Assembly: GCF_014203855.1 (NCBI RefSeq)
Contig: NZ_JACHJV010000002.1
Span: forward strand, 434,001-498,000
DNA from: Kitasatospora kifunensis
GTDB lineage: Bacteria > Actinomycetota > Actinomycetes > Streptomycetales > Streptomycetaceae
Direction of reading: 5' to 3'
Length of the DNA: 64,000 bases
Shown: in pieces, positions 52,519 to 61,100 of the stretch
Position numbering within the stretch: position 1 is the stretch's first letter
Layout: each line of letters opens with the position of its first letter
The notes under the pieces: model-generated
What the model saw: the letters and a program-made list of their open reading frames with translations, nothing else
The model's database searches: none
Told to the model about the DNA's origin: nothing
Position numbers and translations under genes: made by a program

Positions 52519-53379
52519 TCACCGCGCCGTCGGGTCCGTTGCCCCCGTGGGGAACTCCTCGATACCTATGACCCGCAGCAGCTCCAGCCGCTCGCGAGTC
52601 TCGGCGTCCGCCGGGGTGAGCACCAGCAGTTGCTGGCCCTGGTCGGGAGTGACCAGGGTCTCGCAGTCCATCAGCAGGCGGCCGACCCGCGGATGTAGCA
52701 GGGTCTTGCGGTCGCTGCGCCGGACCGCCACCTCGTGCTCGGCCCAGATCCGGCGGAAGTCGGCGCTCGCGGCCTGCAGCCGGTCGACGAGACCGGCGAC
52801 CATGGAGTCGCCGGTCCGGCGGCCGGCGGCCGCGCGCAGGTCGGCTACGAGCTGGCGGGCGTGGCGTTCTTGTTCCTCGGGCGGGGTGACGGCGCGGACT
52901 GCGGGGTCGGTGAACCAGCGGTATGCGAGGTAGCGGCGGTCGCCGGAGCGGCCGGTGTGGTCGCCCATGAGCAGGAGGGCGGCCCGGTTCTGGGCCAGGA
53001 CCTCGCCCAGGTCGCACAGGACCAGGGCCGGGGTGTCGCCGAGCAGGTCGAGCATGCGGATCAGGCCGGCGCGGGCCAGGCGGGCCACTGCGTCGGCGGG
53101 TGGGGGCTGGTGGCCGGCCAGGTGGAACAGGTGGTCGCGCTCGTCGTCGGAGAGGCGCAGCGCCCGGGCCAGAGCGCCGAGCAGCTGGACCGAGGGCTGG
53201 CTGCTGCGGCCCTGCTCGAGGCGTACGACGTAGTCCACCGACATGCCGGCGAGCATGGCCACCTCTTCCCGGCGCAGGCCGGTGGCGCGGCGGCGGGGGC
53301 CGTCGGCGATGCCGACCTCGGCCGGGCGCATCGCCTCGCGGCGGCGGCGCAGGAAGTCGGCGAGCTGGTCACGTTGCAT
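52519..53379 (-). CDS. XRE-family regulator with MmyB-like ligand domain
   Basis: 286 residues from ATG at 53379. N-terminal HTH_31/XRE domain: L-A-D-F-L-R-R-R-R-E-A-M, R-R-A-T-G-L-R-R-E-E-V-A-M-L-A-G-M-S-V-D-Y and L-E-Q-G-R. The C-terminal domain has L-A-Q-N-R-A-A-L-L-L-M-G, Y-R-W-F-T-D-P and L-V-A-D-L-R-A-A-A-G-R. This matches the MmyB-like group, proposed to bind acyl ligands. Members are usually divergent from an oxidoreductase, as here with the aldo/keto reductase (126-bp spacer), which it probably controls. Confidence 0.93.
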   Translation of the reverse strand: MQRDQLADFLRRRREAMRPAEVGIADGPRRRATGLRREEVAMLAGMSVDYVVRLEQGRSSQPSVQLLGALARALRLSDDERDHLFHLAGHQPPPADAVARLARAGLIRMLDLLGDTPALVLCDLGEVLAQNRAALLLMGDHTGRSGDRRYLAYRWFTDPAVRAVTPPEEQERHARQLVADLRAAAGRRTGDSMVAGLVDRLQAASADFRRIWAEHEVAVRRSDRKTLLHPRVGRLLMDCETLVTPDQGQQLLVLTPADAETRERLELLRVIGIEEFPTGATDPTAR

Positions 53380-53505
53380 GTCCCCATGGTCCTCGCAGCG
53401 AGCGAGCTGATCCAGGGACTGGCTCTCCCAGGATGAACGCTCCGCTCCCGTACCTCGCGGCGCGGGGGCAAGGTGGGTGGCAGATCGACGACGAAGGAGA
53501 ACGCG

Positions 53506-54507
53506 ATGAAGATGCGAACCCTGGGCACCACCGGCCCGGCCGTTTCCGCGCTGGGCCTGGGCGCGATGGGCATGTCGGGTGTTTACGGCGCGGCCGACCG
53601 CGCGGAGAGTATCGCCACCGTGCACGCCGCGCTGGAGGCCGGCGTCACGCTGATCGACACCGGCGACTTCTACGCGATGGGCCACAACGAGCTGCTGATC
53701 GCCGAGGCGCTGCGCGGCCGGGATCGGGACAGCTACCAACTGAGCGTCAAGTTCGGCATGCTGCGAGGGCCGGGCCCGGGGCCGGGGTTCGGCGGGATGG
53801 ACGGCCGTCCCGAGGCGGTGAAGAACTTCCTGGCCTACTCGCTGACCCGCCTGGGCACCGACCACATCGACATCTACCGTCCCGGCCGGCTGGATCCGGC
53901 GGTACCGATCGAGGAGACGGTGGGCGCGATCAAGGAGATGATCGACGCCGGGTACGTCCGGCACCTGGGCCTCTCGGAGGTGGACGTGGCGACGATCCGC
54001 CGGGCGCATGCCGTGTACCCGGTCGCCGACCTTCAGATCGAGTACTCGCTGATCTCCCGCGCGGTGGAGGCGGACATCCTGCCTGCGCTGCGCGAACTCG
54101 GCATCGGCCTGACCGCGTACGGCGTCCTCAGCCGCGGCCTCATCTCCGGGCACTGGTCCGCCGGCCACACCGCCGGCGCCGGCGACAGCCGCGGCTTCAA
54201 CCCGCGATTCTCGAGCGGGAACGTGGAACACAACCTCGCCCTCGTGGAGGCACTGCGCCGGGTCGCCGACGCGAAGGGGTACACGGTCGCCCAACTGGCC
54301 ATCGCCTGGGTGGCCGCACAGGGCGACGACATCGTGCCGCTGGTCGGCGCTCGCACCCGCGAGCGGCTGGCCGAGGCGCTGCCCGCAATGAAGCTGAACC
54401 TCACCACGGACGACCTCGCCGAGATCGAGAAGGCGGTGCCGCCGGGTGCGGCGCGCGGCGACCGATACCCGTCCGCGTTCATGTCCAGCCTCGGCGCCGG
54501 CAACTGA
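53506..54507 (+). CDS. Aldo/keto reductase
   Basis: 333 residues, AAGGAG 7 nt before the ATG. AKR fold: L-G-L-G-A-M-G-M-S near 17-25, L-I-D-T-G-D-F-Y near 49-56 supplying catalytic D and Y, S-V-K-F-G supplying K near 81, and the C-terminal NADPH loop V-P-L-V-G-A-R-T-R-E-R-L. NADPH-dependent reduction of aldehydes or ketones. In the usual I-D-T-A-D-x-Y motif, G replaces A. Probably regulated by the divergent MmyB-type XRE protein. Confidence 0.94.
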   Translation: MKMRTLGTTGPAVSALGLGAMGMSGVYGAADRAESIATVHAALEAGVTLIDTGDFYAMGHNELLIAEALRGRDRDSYQLSVKFGMLRGPGPGPGFGGMDGRPEAVKNFLAYSLTRLGTDHIDIYRPGRLDPAVPIEETVGAIKEMIDAGYVRHLGLSEVDVATIRRAHAVYPVADLQIEYSLISRAVEADILPALRELGIGLTAYGVLSRGLISGHWSAGHTAGAGDSRGFNPRFSSGNVEHNLALVEALRRVADAKGYTVAQLAIAWVAAQGDDIVPLVGARTRERLAEALPAMKLNLTTDDLAEIEKAVPPGAARGDRYPSAFMSSLGAGN

Positions 54508-54641
54508 CTCCGCCCCTCAGCGCGCCGACGACGGCCCGGGCGTCGCCGCCTCCTCCGGCGTTTCTTCCGGTCAGTCTTCCCGTTGTTCTTCCTGTTGTCC
54601 GCACCGCCTCGATGTTTTGCTGTGCACGTCACCGAGACGCC

Positions 54642-54663
54642 GGCCCCGGGCAAGCCCGGGGCC
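54642..54663. terminator. Hairpin terminator in the aldo/keto reductase - secreted protein gap
   Basis: GGCCCCGGGC-AA-GCCCGGGGCC, a perfect 10-bp GC stem 134 bp after the reductase stop. A second stem (GCCTCCC/GGGAGGC, 7-nt loop) follows at 54671-54691. The rest of the 310-bp gap shows no gene. Confidence 0.6.
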
Positions 54664-54817
54664 CACACCGGCCTCCCGCCAGAAGGGAGGCTCGTCCCGG
54701 TGGTCGTCCAATGCCTTTGCGCCGTCCCATCCATGTCCATCTGTCATGTCCTCGTCCAGAAGGGAGAAGGAAGCGGATCAGGGCGTGCGCACCGAACACA
54801 TCTGAGGAGTCAGTAGC

Positions 54818-55903
54818 TTGCGAAGCATTGTGTCCTTCCTGTCCACACGGCTGAAAGTCGCCGGCGCCACCCTCGCGACGCTCGGCCTCGCGGTGGCCGG
54901 CCTCGTCGTCCTGCCCTCGACCCCGGCCTTCGCGGACACCGTCACCAGCACCATCAGCACACCCGTACTCATCACCAGCGGGGCCTGGCCTGACCACATG
55001 CTGTGCGCCAGTCAGTGGGACAACAGCGTCTGGCTTCAGCAGAACAACGGCGCCAACCCCTACTGCCAGTGGGAAGAGATCGGCGACGGCAGCAAGTTCG
55101 CGCTCTACAACCCGCAGAAGCGCAAGGTCATGGCCTACGAAGGCGGTGACGCGGGCCCCCTCGTCATGCAGGACGTCGAATATCCCACTCCCAACCAGCA
55201 GTACTTCTCGTGGGGTGGCCGGGAGGACTGGGGCGCCTACGCTCTGCAGTCCTACCTGGACAGCGGGCAGAACGTCGACGCCATGGATCCCCACAGTGAC
55301 ACCGCGCGTACCGACGCGGTGCACACGAGGGGCTGGCGGCACGGATACCAGAGGGAACTGACGTGGAACGCCGTCCCGGTGTCGGCCAACACGAGCTTGA
55401 GCCAGGCTGCTGCCGAACTCCAGTCCTACGACACCTACCTGGCCGGCGATCTCGGCAGCACGGCCCCCAATGAGACCGACTGTGTCACCGTCACCACGCC
55501 CATCCGTTCGGCGGCCAACGGCCAGTACGTGTCGGCGGAACTCGGCTACACCGGCGACCAGTACGGCATGCTCCGTGCCCGCGCCGGTGCCGTCGGCCCC
55601 TGGGAGCAGTACAACCTCTGCCGTAACACCACCACCAACACCTACGCCATCCGCTCGAGCAACGGCCAGTACGTGTCGGCGGAGCTCGGCTACACCGGTG
55701 ACCAGTACGGCATGCTCCGTGCCCGCGCCGGCGCCGTCGGCCCCTGGGAGCAGTTCACCTTCGAGCCTGCCGCCAACGGCTACGCCATCCGTTCGGCGGC
55801 CAACGGCCAGTACGTGTCGGCGGAGCTCGGCTACACCGGTGACCAGTACGGCATGCTCCGCGCCCGTGCCGGCGCCGTCGGCCCCTGGGAACAGTTCCAG
55901 TAG
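54818..55903 (+). CDS. Secreted protein with three C-terminal fascin/beta-trefoil-like repeats
   Basis: 361 residues from TTG at 54818 (GAGGAG about 9 nt upstream). Signal peptide: L-S-T-R-L-K then a hydrophobic stretch, A-F-A-D near 38-41. Residues 45-220 form an N-terminal domain with paired Cys (L-C-A-S-Q-W, Y-C-Q-W) and W-rich strands, possibly a sugar- or lipid-binding sandwich. Residues 225-361 hold three near-identical units of about 46 residues, I-R-S-x-x-N-G-Q-Y-V-S-A-E-L-G-Y then R-A-R-A-G-A-V-G-P-W-E-Q, matching fascin-like beta-trefoil strands. It is probably an extracellular binding protein. A strong terminator follows 59 bp after the stop. Confidence 0.75.
   Translation: MRSIVSFLSTRLKVAGATLATLGLAVAGLVVLPSTPAFADTVTSTISTPVLITSGAWPDHMLCASQWDNSVWLQQNNGANPYCQWEEIGDGSKFALYNPQKRKVMAYEGGDAGPLVMQDVEYPTPNQQYFSWGGREDWGAYALQSYLDSGQNVDAMDPHSDTARTDAVHTRGWRHGYQRELTWNAVPVSANTSLSQAAAELQSYDTYLAGDLGSTAPNETDCVTVTTPIRSAANGQYVSAELGYTGDQYGMLRARAGAVGPWEQYNLCRNTTTNTYAIRSSNGQYVSAELGYTGDQYGMLRARAGAVGPWEQFTFEPAANGYAIRSAANGQYVSAELGYTGDQYGMLRARAGAVGPWEQFQ
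55502..55900 (+). repeat. Three near-identical repeats of about 110 bp in the secreted protein gene
   Basis: Units start near 55502, 55649 and 55787. They share long identical stretches (for example AACGGCCAGTACGTGTCGGC) with only a few silent changes, separated by non-repeated linkers of 25-40 bp. The low synonymous divergence indicates recent duplication or ongoing homogenisation, and makes the array prone to copy-number change. Confidence 0.9.
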
Positions 55904-55961
55904 CGAGACCGGCGGGCAGCGGCTGTCGACGTGACGGCCCGGCCCGTCGACCGCACACACA

Positions 55962-56007
55962 CCGACGCATCTGCTCGGCCAGGTTTCCGGCCGAGCAGAT
56001 GCGTCGG
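55962..56007. terminator. Strong hairpin terminator
   Basis: 19-bp perfect arms (CCGACGCATCTGCTCGGCC and complement) with an 8-nt loop, 59 bp after the stop at 55903. It isolates the secreted protein gene from the methyltransferase/PKS genes. The remaining sequence to 56325 shows no gene and probably holds the promoter of the biosynthetic operon. Confidence 0.8.
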
Positions 56008-56325
56008 AATCTCTCGTCCGTGATCGGCGACGCTCGGAAAGAGAACGGGCAGTACAGCTCCGGCACGCTCACAGGCCTGTAATCACCGACCGGGATGGGG
56101 GCGTTTCCAGGCCATCCGGTCCGGTTCTGTGGCGCATATTTGGCTGAAGAGTGGTTGTCGAGGGCATGTCGAGCCGGTCTGGATCTACCATCGGCGGGCG
56201 GGGAGGCAATGCCATGCCATGCTCCGTCGGTTCGGTGGCGTTGCTGCCCTCTCCAGCGCCTCCGAGTCGCCATGGCGAAGATGACGTGCCATCACACACG
56301 TCACCTTCTGACCGGAGGAGTCGAC

Positions 56326-58089
56326 GTGGAAGTCCGGCGAGGATGGGCGACGGGGCTTGACCCCGTCGATGAGGCGCTGATCGACGAGTCCCTTGCCTTC
56401 GTCCGCGATGCTGATGCCGATGGTGTGTTGGGCCGCCTGGCAACAGGCCTGACCCGGCGGCAGCGGGCGTCGGTGGCCGCGCACTGTGCGATGGCGCATG
56501 CGGCCGTGCTGGTCTTTCCGGCCTCGCTCGAACGGCTGATCGCCGGCTTCCGGGCCGAGGGGTTCGCGGTTGCCGAGCCCGTGCCGAGCGTGGTGGTCCG
56601 GGACCGGCTCAGTCGCCGACACGGTGTGGCGGCCTCCGCGCTGGACGTGCGGATCGTGCACGTCCACGTTCCCGCGCCCGACCGCCGTCCGGACCTGGTC
56701 GAGCTGTTCGTCCTTGAGGTTCCGCCGGGTTCGGAGCTGACCCCGATCGCCGTCCGTGAGCGCGTCGAGCGCAACGAGTCCCATCTCGCCCTGGAGGTCC
56801 GGGGTCCGGATGAGGTGGTGCTGAGGGGGCTGCGCGATCTGCTGGTCGAGCAAGGCGGGTTGGTGGCCGACGGCGGCGGCTTCAACCCCTTGGAGGACTG
56901 CACGGTGCTGTACTTCCTCAACCCCGCAAGCCCCGCAAGCCCCGCAAGCTCCGGAGTAGGGGAGCGGAGCGTTGAAGGAGACCACTACCGCCGACTCGAA
57001 CTGCGGGCCGGTGGCCGTCACCTCGATATCCTGGCCGAGCACCCGGCGCGTGCGACCGATGATCCGGCAAAGCGGCTGCTGAGCCTGATGACCGGGGCCT
57101 GGACGACGCAGGCGATAGCGGTGGCCGCAGAGTTGGGACTGGCCGACCAGCTGCCCGCCACCGGCACGCCGGCGGTGCCCGTCCCCCTCGGGGAGTTGGC
57201 CGACCGGCTCGGCGTCGACCCGGACGGCCTCGCCCGCCTGCTGCACTACCTGGCCACCCTGGGGCTGGTCACTCCCAGCGAGGATTCCTACCGACTCACG
57301 GAGCCGGGCGAGCTGCTGCGGCGCGATGCCCGCCACTCGCTGCACCCCCTGGCGCTGCTCTACGGCGGACCGTTCTACCAGTCCTTCGGCGCTCTGGCTC
57401 ATGCCGTCCGGACCGGTAGTGAGGCGTTCAAGAAGCTCTTCGGGCAGGGGCACTTCGACTACTTCGCCGAACATCCCGCGCTGGCCGAGCTGTTCGACTC
57501 CGCGATGGCCGCAAGCGCGCCGATGTTCGAGCCCGTCCCCGGGCTGGTCGACCTCTCCGATGCCCGGGTCGTGGTGGATGTCGCCGGCGGTAACGGCGAG
57601 TTGCTCAGCCGGTTCCTCAACCACGCGCCACATCTGCGCGGCATCCTCTTCGAGCGCGCACACGTGCTGGAGCGTGCCCGGCAGCGACTGGCCGACGCGG
57701 GGCAGAGCGAGCGCTGCGACCTCGTGGCCGGTGACTTCACCGAGAACGTGCCGACCGGCGGCGACGTCTACCTGCTCTCGCGGATCCTGCACGACTGGGA
57801 CGACGAGCAGTGTCTGACGATCCTGCGCCGATGCGCGGCCGGCATCCGCCACGGCGCCCGACTGCTCATCGTGGAACGCCTGTTGACCACGGACGGGACG
57901 TCCTCGCTGGCGGCGGCCTGGGACCTGCACATGCTGTGCAACGTGGGCGGGCGGGAGCGGACCGCCGAACACTACGAACGGTTGCTGACCGCGGCCGGGT
58001 TCGACCTGGTCTCCATATCCGACCTGCCACTGGACGGCAGCCTCCTGCAAGCCCGCAGGCGCCGCCAGGGCCAGAGGGACCCGGCCTGA
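56326..58089 (+). CDS. O-methyltransferase with an additional N-terminal domain
   Basis: 587 residues from GTG at 56326, chosen for GGAGGAG 5 nt upstream; ATGs earlier in the open frame have no SD. Residues about 245-587 are a class I plant/actinomycete-type O-methyltransferase: winged-helix dimerisation region (A-I-A-V-A-A-E-L-G-L-A-D, L-L-H-Y-L-A-T-L-G-L-V), motif I V-V-D-V-A-G-G-N-G-E near 420, G-D-F-T, and S-R-I-L-H-D-W-D-D near 488 with the catalytic-His context. Residues 1-200 form an unrecognised alpha/beta domain, joined by an A-S-P-A-S-P linker encoded by a 9-bp tandem repeat near 56930. It is 56 bp upstream of the PKS gene, so it probably methylates its starter or product. Confidence 0.85.
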   Translation: MEVRRGWATGLDPVDEALIDESLAFVRDADADGVLGRLATGLTRRQRASVAAHCAMAHAAVLVFPASLERLIAGFRAEGFAVAEPVPSVVVRDRLSRRHGVAASALDVRIVHVHVPAPDRRPDLVELFVLEVPPGSELTPIAVRERVERNESHLALEVRGPDEVVLRGLRDLLVEQGGLVADGGGFNPLEDCTVLYFLNPASPASPASSGVGERSVEGDHYRRLELRAGGRHLDILAEHPARATDDPAKRLLSLMTGAWTTQAIAVAAELGLADQLPATGTPAVPVPLGELADRLGVDPDGLARLLHYLATLGLVTPSEDSYRLTEPGELLRRDARHSLHPLALLYGGPFYQSFGALAHAVRTGSEAFKKLFGQGHFDYFAEHPALAELFDSAMAASAPMFEPVPGLVDLSDARVVVDVAGGNGELLSRFLNHAPHLRGILFERAHVLERARQRLADAGQSERCDLVAGDFTENVPTGGDVYLLSRILHDWDDEQCLTILRRCAAGIRHGARLLIVERLLTTDGTSSLAAAWDLHMLCNVGGRERTAEHYERLLTAAGFDLVSISDLPLDGSLLQARRRRQGQRDPA

Positions 58090-58145
58090 CGACCAGTCAC
58101 CGAGCACAGGTCGGCACCGGGACAACGGTATTGAGGATGGCACCC

Positions 58146-61100
58146 ATGACGATCTCGACCGACGACTACCTGACGGACCTCCCGGTGCCAGCGGACCACG
58201 AACATCACCGGACCCTGCGAGCGGCCTTCGAAGCGGCCGTCGCGACCTTCGGCGACGCCCCAGCCGTTCTGGGCTGCGGCGAGCCGCGGACCTGGACCCG
58301 GTGGCGAGCCGAATCCCGAGCTCTGGCGGCCGGACTACAGGATCTCGGCATCGGCATCGGCGACGTGGTCGCCGTCCACCTGCCGAACTCCTGGGAGTTC
58401 CTGCTGGCCCACGTCGCGATCGCCGAGCTCGGCGCGGTCCTGCTCCCACTCCACCTGGCCTACGGCGAACGGGACTTGCTCGAGCTGCTGCAGCGCACGC
58501 AAGCTCGGCTGCTGCTCCTGCCGGCCGAACGCCGCACACCGGACGGACTGCCCCTGGGTGCCCGACTTCTCTCCCAAGTGGACTCCCTGGTGCAGGTGCT
58601 GACCGTCGGTGAGGCCGCAGCGGAGCCCACCACGTCCGAACGGGGCCGCGGCATCCGTGCGTTCGCCGCACTGATCCGTGACCACCGCGACGGCTGCCCG
58701 ACGCGGGCCGAGCTGACCCCCGAGTTGCCGTTCATCCTGCTGCCGTCCTCGGGCACCGTCTCAGGGCGACCCAAGCTCTGTCTGCACAGCCATGGCGCGC
58801 TGCTGTCCAACGCCGCGCGGGTGGCCCTGGACGGTGGGGCGCCCGGCGATGACACCGTCATCAGCGCCGGCCCCTTCACCCACCTGTTCGGGCTCCTGTC
58901 GGTGCACCTGTCCATCCTCACCGGCAGCCGCCAGGCGCTGCTGCCACGGTGGGACGCCGCGGCCTGCCACACCCTCGCGCGGCACACCCGGGCGACCGTG
59001 CTGTTCGCCGTTCCGGCTCAACTGCGAGATCTGGTACAGCAGTTACGTGTCGGTGGCTCGGCGGACGGACCGCTGCGGCTGCGGGAGGTGCGTACGGGCG
59101 GCGCGGCCGTGCCCGGCTCGCTGGTCGCCGACCTACGGCAACTGACCGGCGCGGCGCCCATCGTCCAGTGGGGCATGTCCGAACTCGGGGCCGGCCTGGT
59201 GACGCGCCCCGGCGACCCGCCCGAGGTCGCGACCCGCAGCATCGGTCGCCCGCTGAGCGGCAGCAGCGCGCGCGTGGTGGACGACACGGGCCGAACCTGC
59301 CCGGACGGGCAGGTCGGGGAACTCCAGTACCGCGGACCGCACCTGTTCCGGGGCTACCTGGGCGACCCCGAGCGCGCCCGGGCGGCCTTCACCGAGGACG
59401 GCTGGCTGCGCACCGGGGACCTGGCTGCACGGAACGCCGACGGCACCTTCAGCTACCACGGGCGGGACGCCGAGGTGATCAACGTCGGCGGGCTGAAGTT
59501 CAGCGCCACGGAGATCGAGGGTCTGCTCGACGATCTGCCGCAGCTCGCCGCCGCGGCCGTCGCAGGGCGCCAGGACGCTCGGCTCGGCCAGTACCCGTGT
59601 CTGATCGCCACTCTGCGCCCCGGCACCGTCCTCGACCTGCCCACCGTCCGAAACCACCTGGCGGCGAAGGGCGTTGCGGAGTACAAGCTGCCGCTGGAGC
59701 TGGTGCTCGTCGACGAGGTGCCGTTCACTCCCACCGGCAAGATCGCCCGCAGCCCACTGGCGAGGCTGCTCGCCCGGGATGCCACGCAATCCGCGCCGGC
59801 AGCCGGGGCCTGGCGGGAGCAGGCGTTGGGCCAGTCCGAGGCCCAACGGAGCCTGACAGCAATGGCGTTGATACGCGAGCAGCTCGCACAGCTGGTCCCC
59901 GCCCAGGCCGCCGCCGACGCCGCCCCGGATCGGGCCTTTCGCGAGCTGGGGGTGGATTCGCTCGGCGCCGTACGCCTGGCCGTGGCGCTGTCCGGGGCGA
60001 CCGGAATTCCGCTGCCCACCACCGTGGTCTTCGACCACCCCACGCCCGGGGAGCTGGCTCGCCAGCTGGCGCTCCTGGCAGCCGACTCGGGCCCGGACCA
60101 CGCGAACCGGCCCGCCCGGCGCTCGTCAGCGCCACCCACCGGGGCACCGCGGGCCGACGATCCGATCGTGATCATCGGCATGGGCTGCAGGCTGCCCGGC
60201 GGCATTCACTCTCCCGAGGACCTGTGGCAACTGCTGGTCGAGGGCGGGGAAACGGTCGGCCCGTTCCCTGCCGAGCGCGGCTGGGACCTGGACCGGCTGC
60301 GCCACCCCGACCCCGCCGTCCCCGGGCGCTCAAGCACCCACCACGGTCACTTCCTCACCGAGGCCGCCGAGTTCGACGCCCACTTCTTCGGCATCCCACC
60401 GCGCGAGGCCCTGGTGATGGACCCGCAGCAGCGGCTGCTGCTGGAGACCGCATGGGAGGCGCTGGAGCGGGCCGGCCTCGATCCCACCGCGCTGCGCGGC
60501 TCCGACACCGGGGTCTTCGTCGGCCAGATGGCCTCCGACTACGCTCCCCGGCTCACCGAGGCACCCGAAACCTTCGACGGCCTGCTGCTCACCGGGAACG
60601 CGTCCAGCGTCGCCTCCGGCCGGATCTCCTACACGCTTGGCCTGACCGGCCCCGCCCTCACGGTCGATACCGCCTGCTCCTCCTCCCTGGTCGCCCTGCA
60701 CCTGGCCGTGCAGGCGCTGAGCCGTGGCGAGTGCTCGCTGGCCCTGGCTGCGGGCTCGACGGTCATGGCCACCGCCGCGTCGTTCGTGGACTACAGCCGC
60801 CTGGGCGCGCTGGCCCCCGACGGCCGCTGCAAGGCGTTCGCGGCCGGGGCCGACGGCGCGGCGTGGGGGGAGGGCATCGGGGTGCTGGTGCTCGAACGCG
60901 CGTCCCGGGCCGAGCGGCACGGGCATCCCGTCCTCGCCGTGGTGGCCGGCACGGCGGTGAACCAGGACGGAGCGAGCAACGGCCTGACGGCGCCGAGCGG
61001 GATCGCCCAGCAGCGGGTGCTCCAGCAGGCCCTGGTCGACGCTGATCTGATGCCTGATCAGATCGATGTGATCGAGGCGCACGGCACCGGCACTCCGCTC

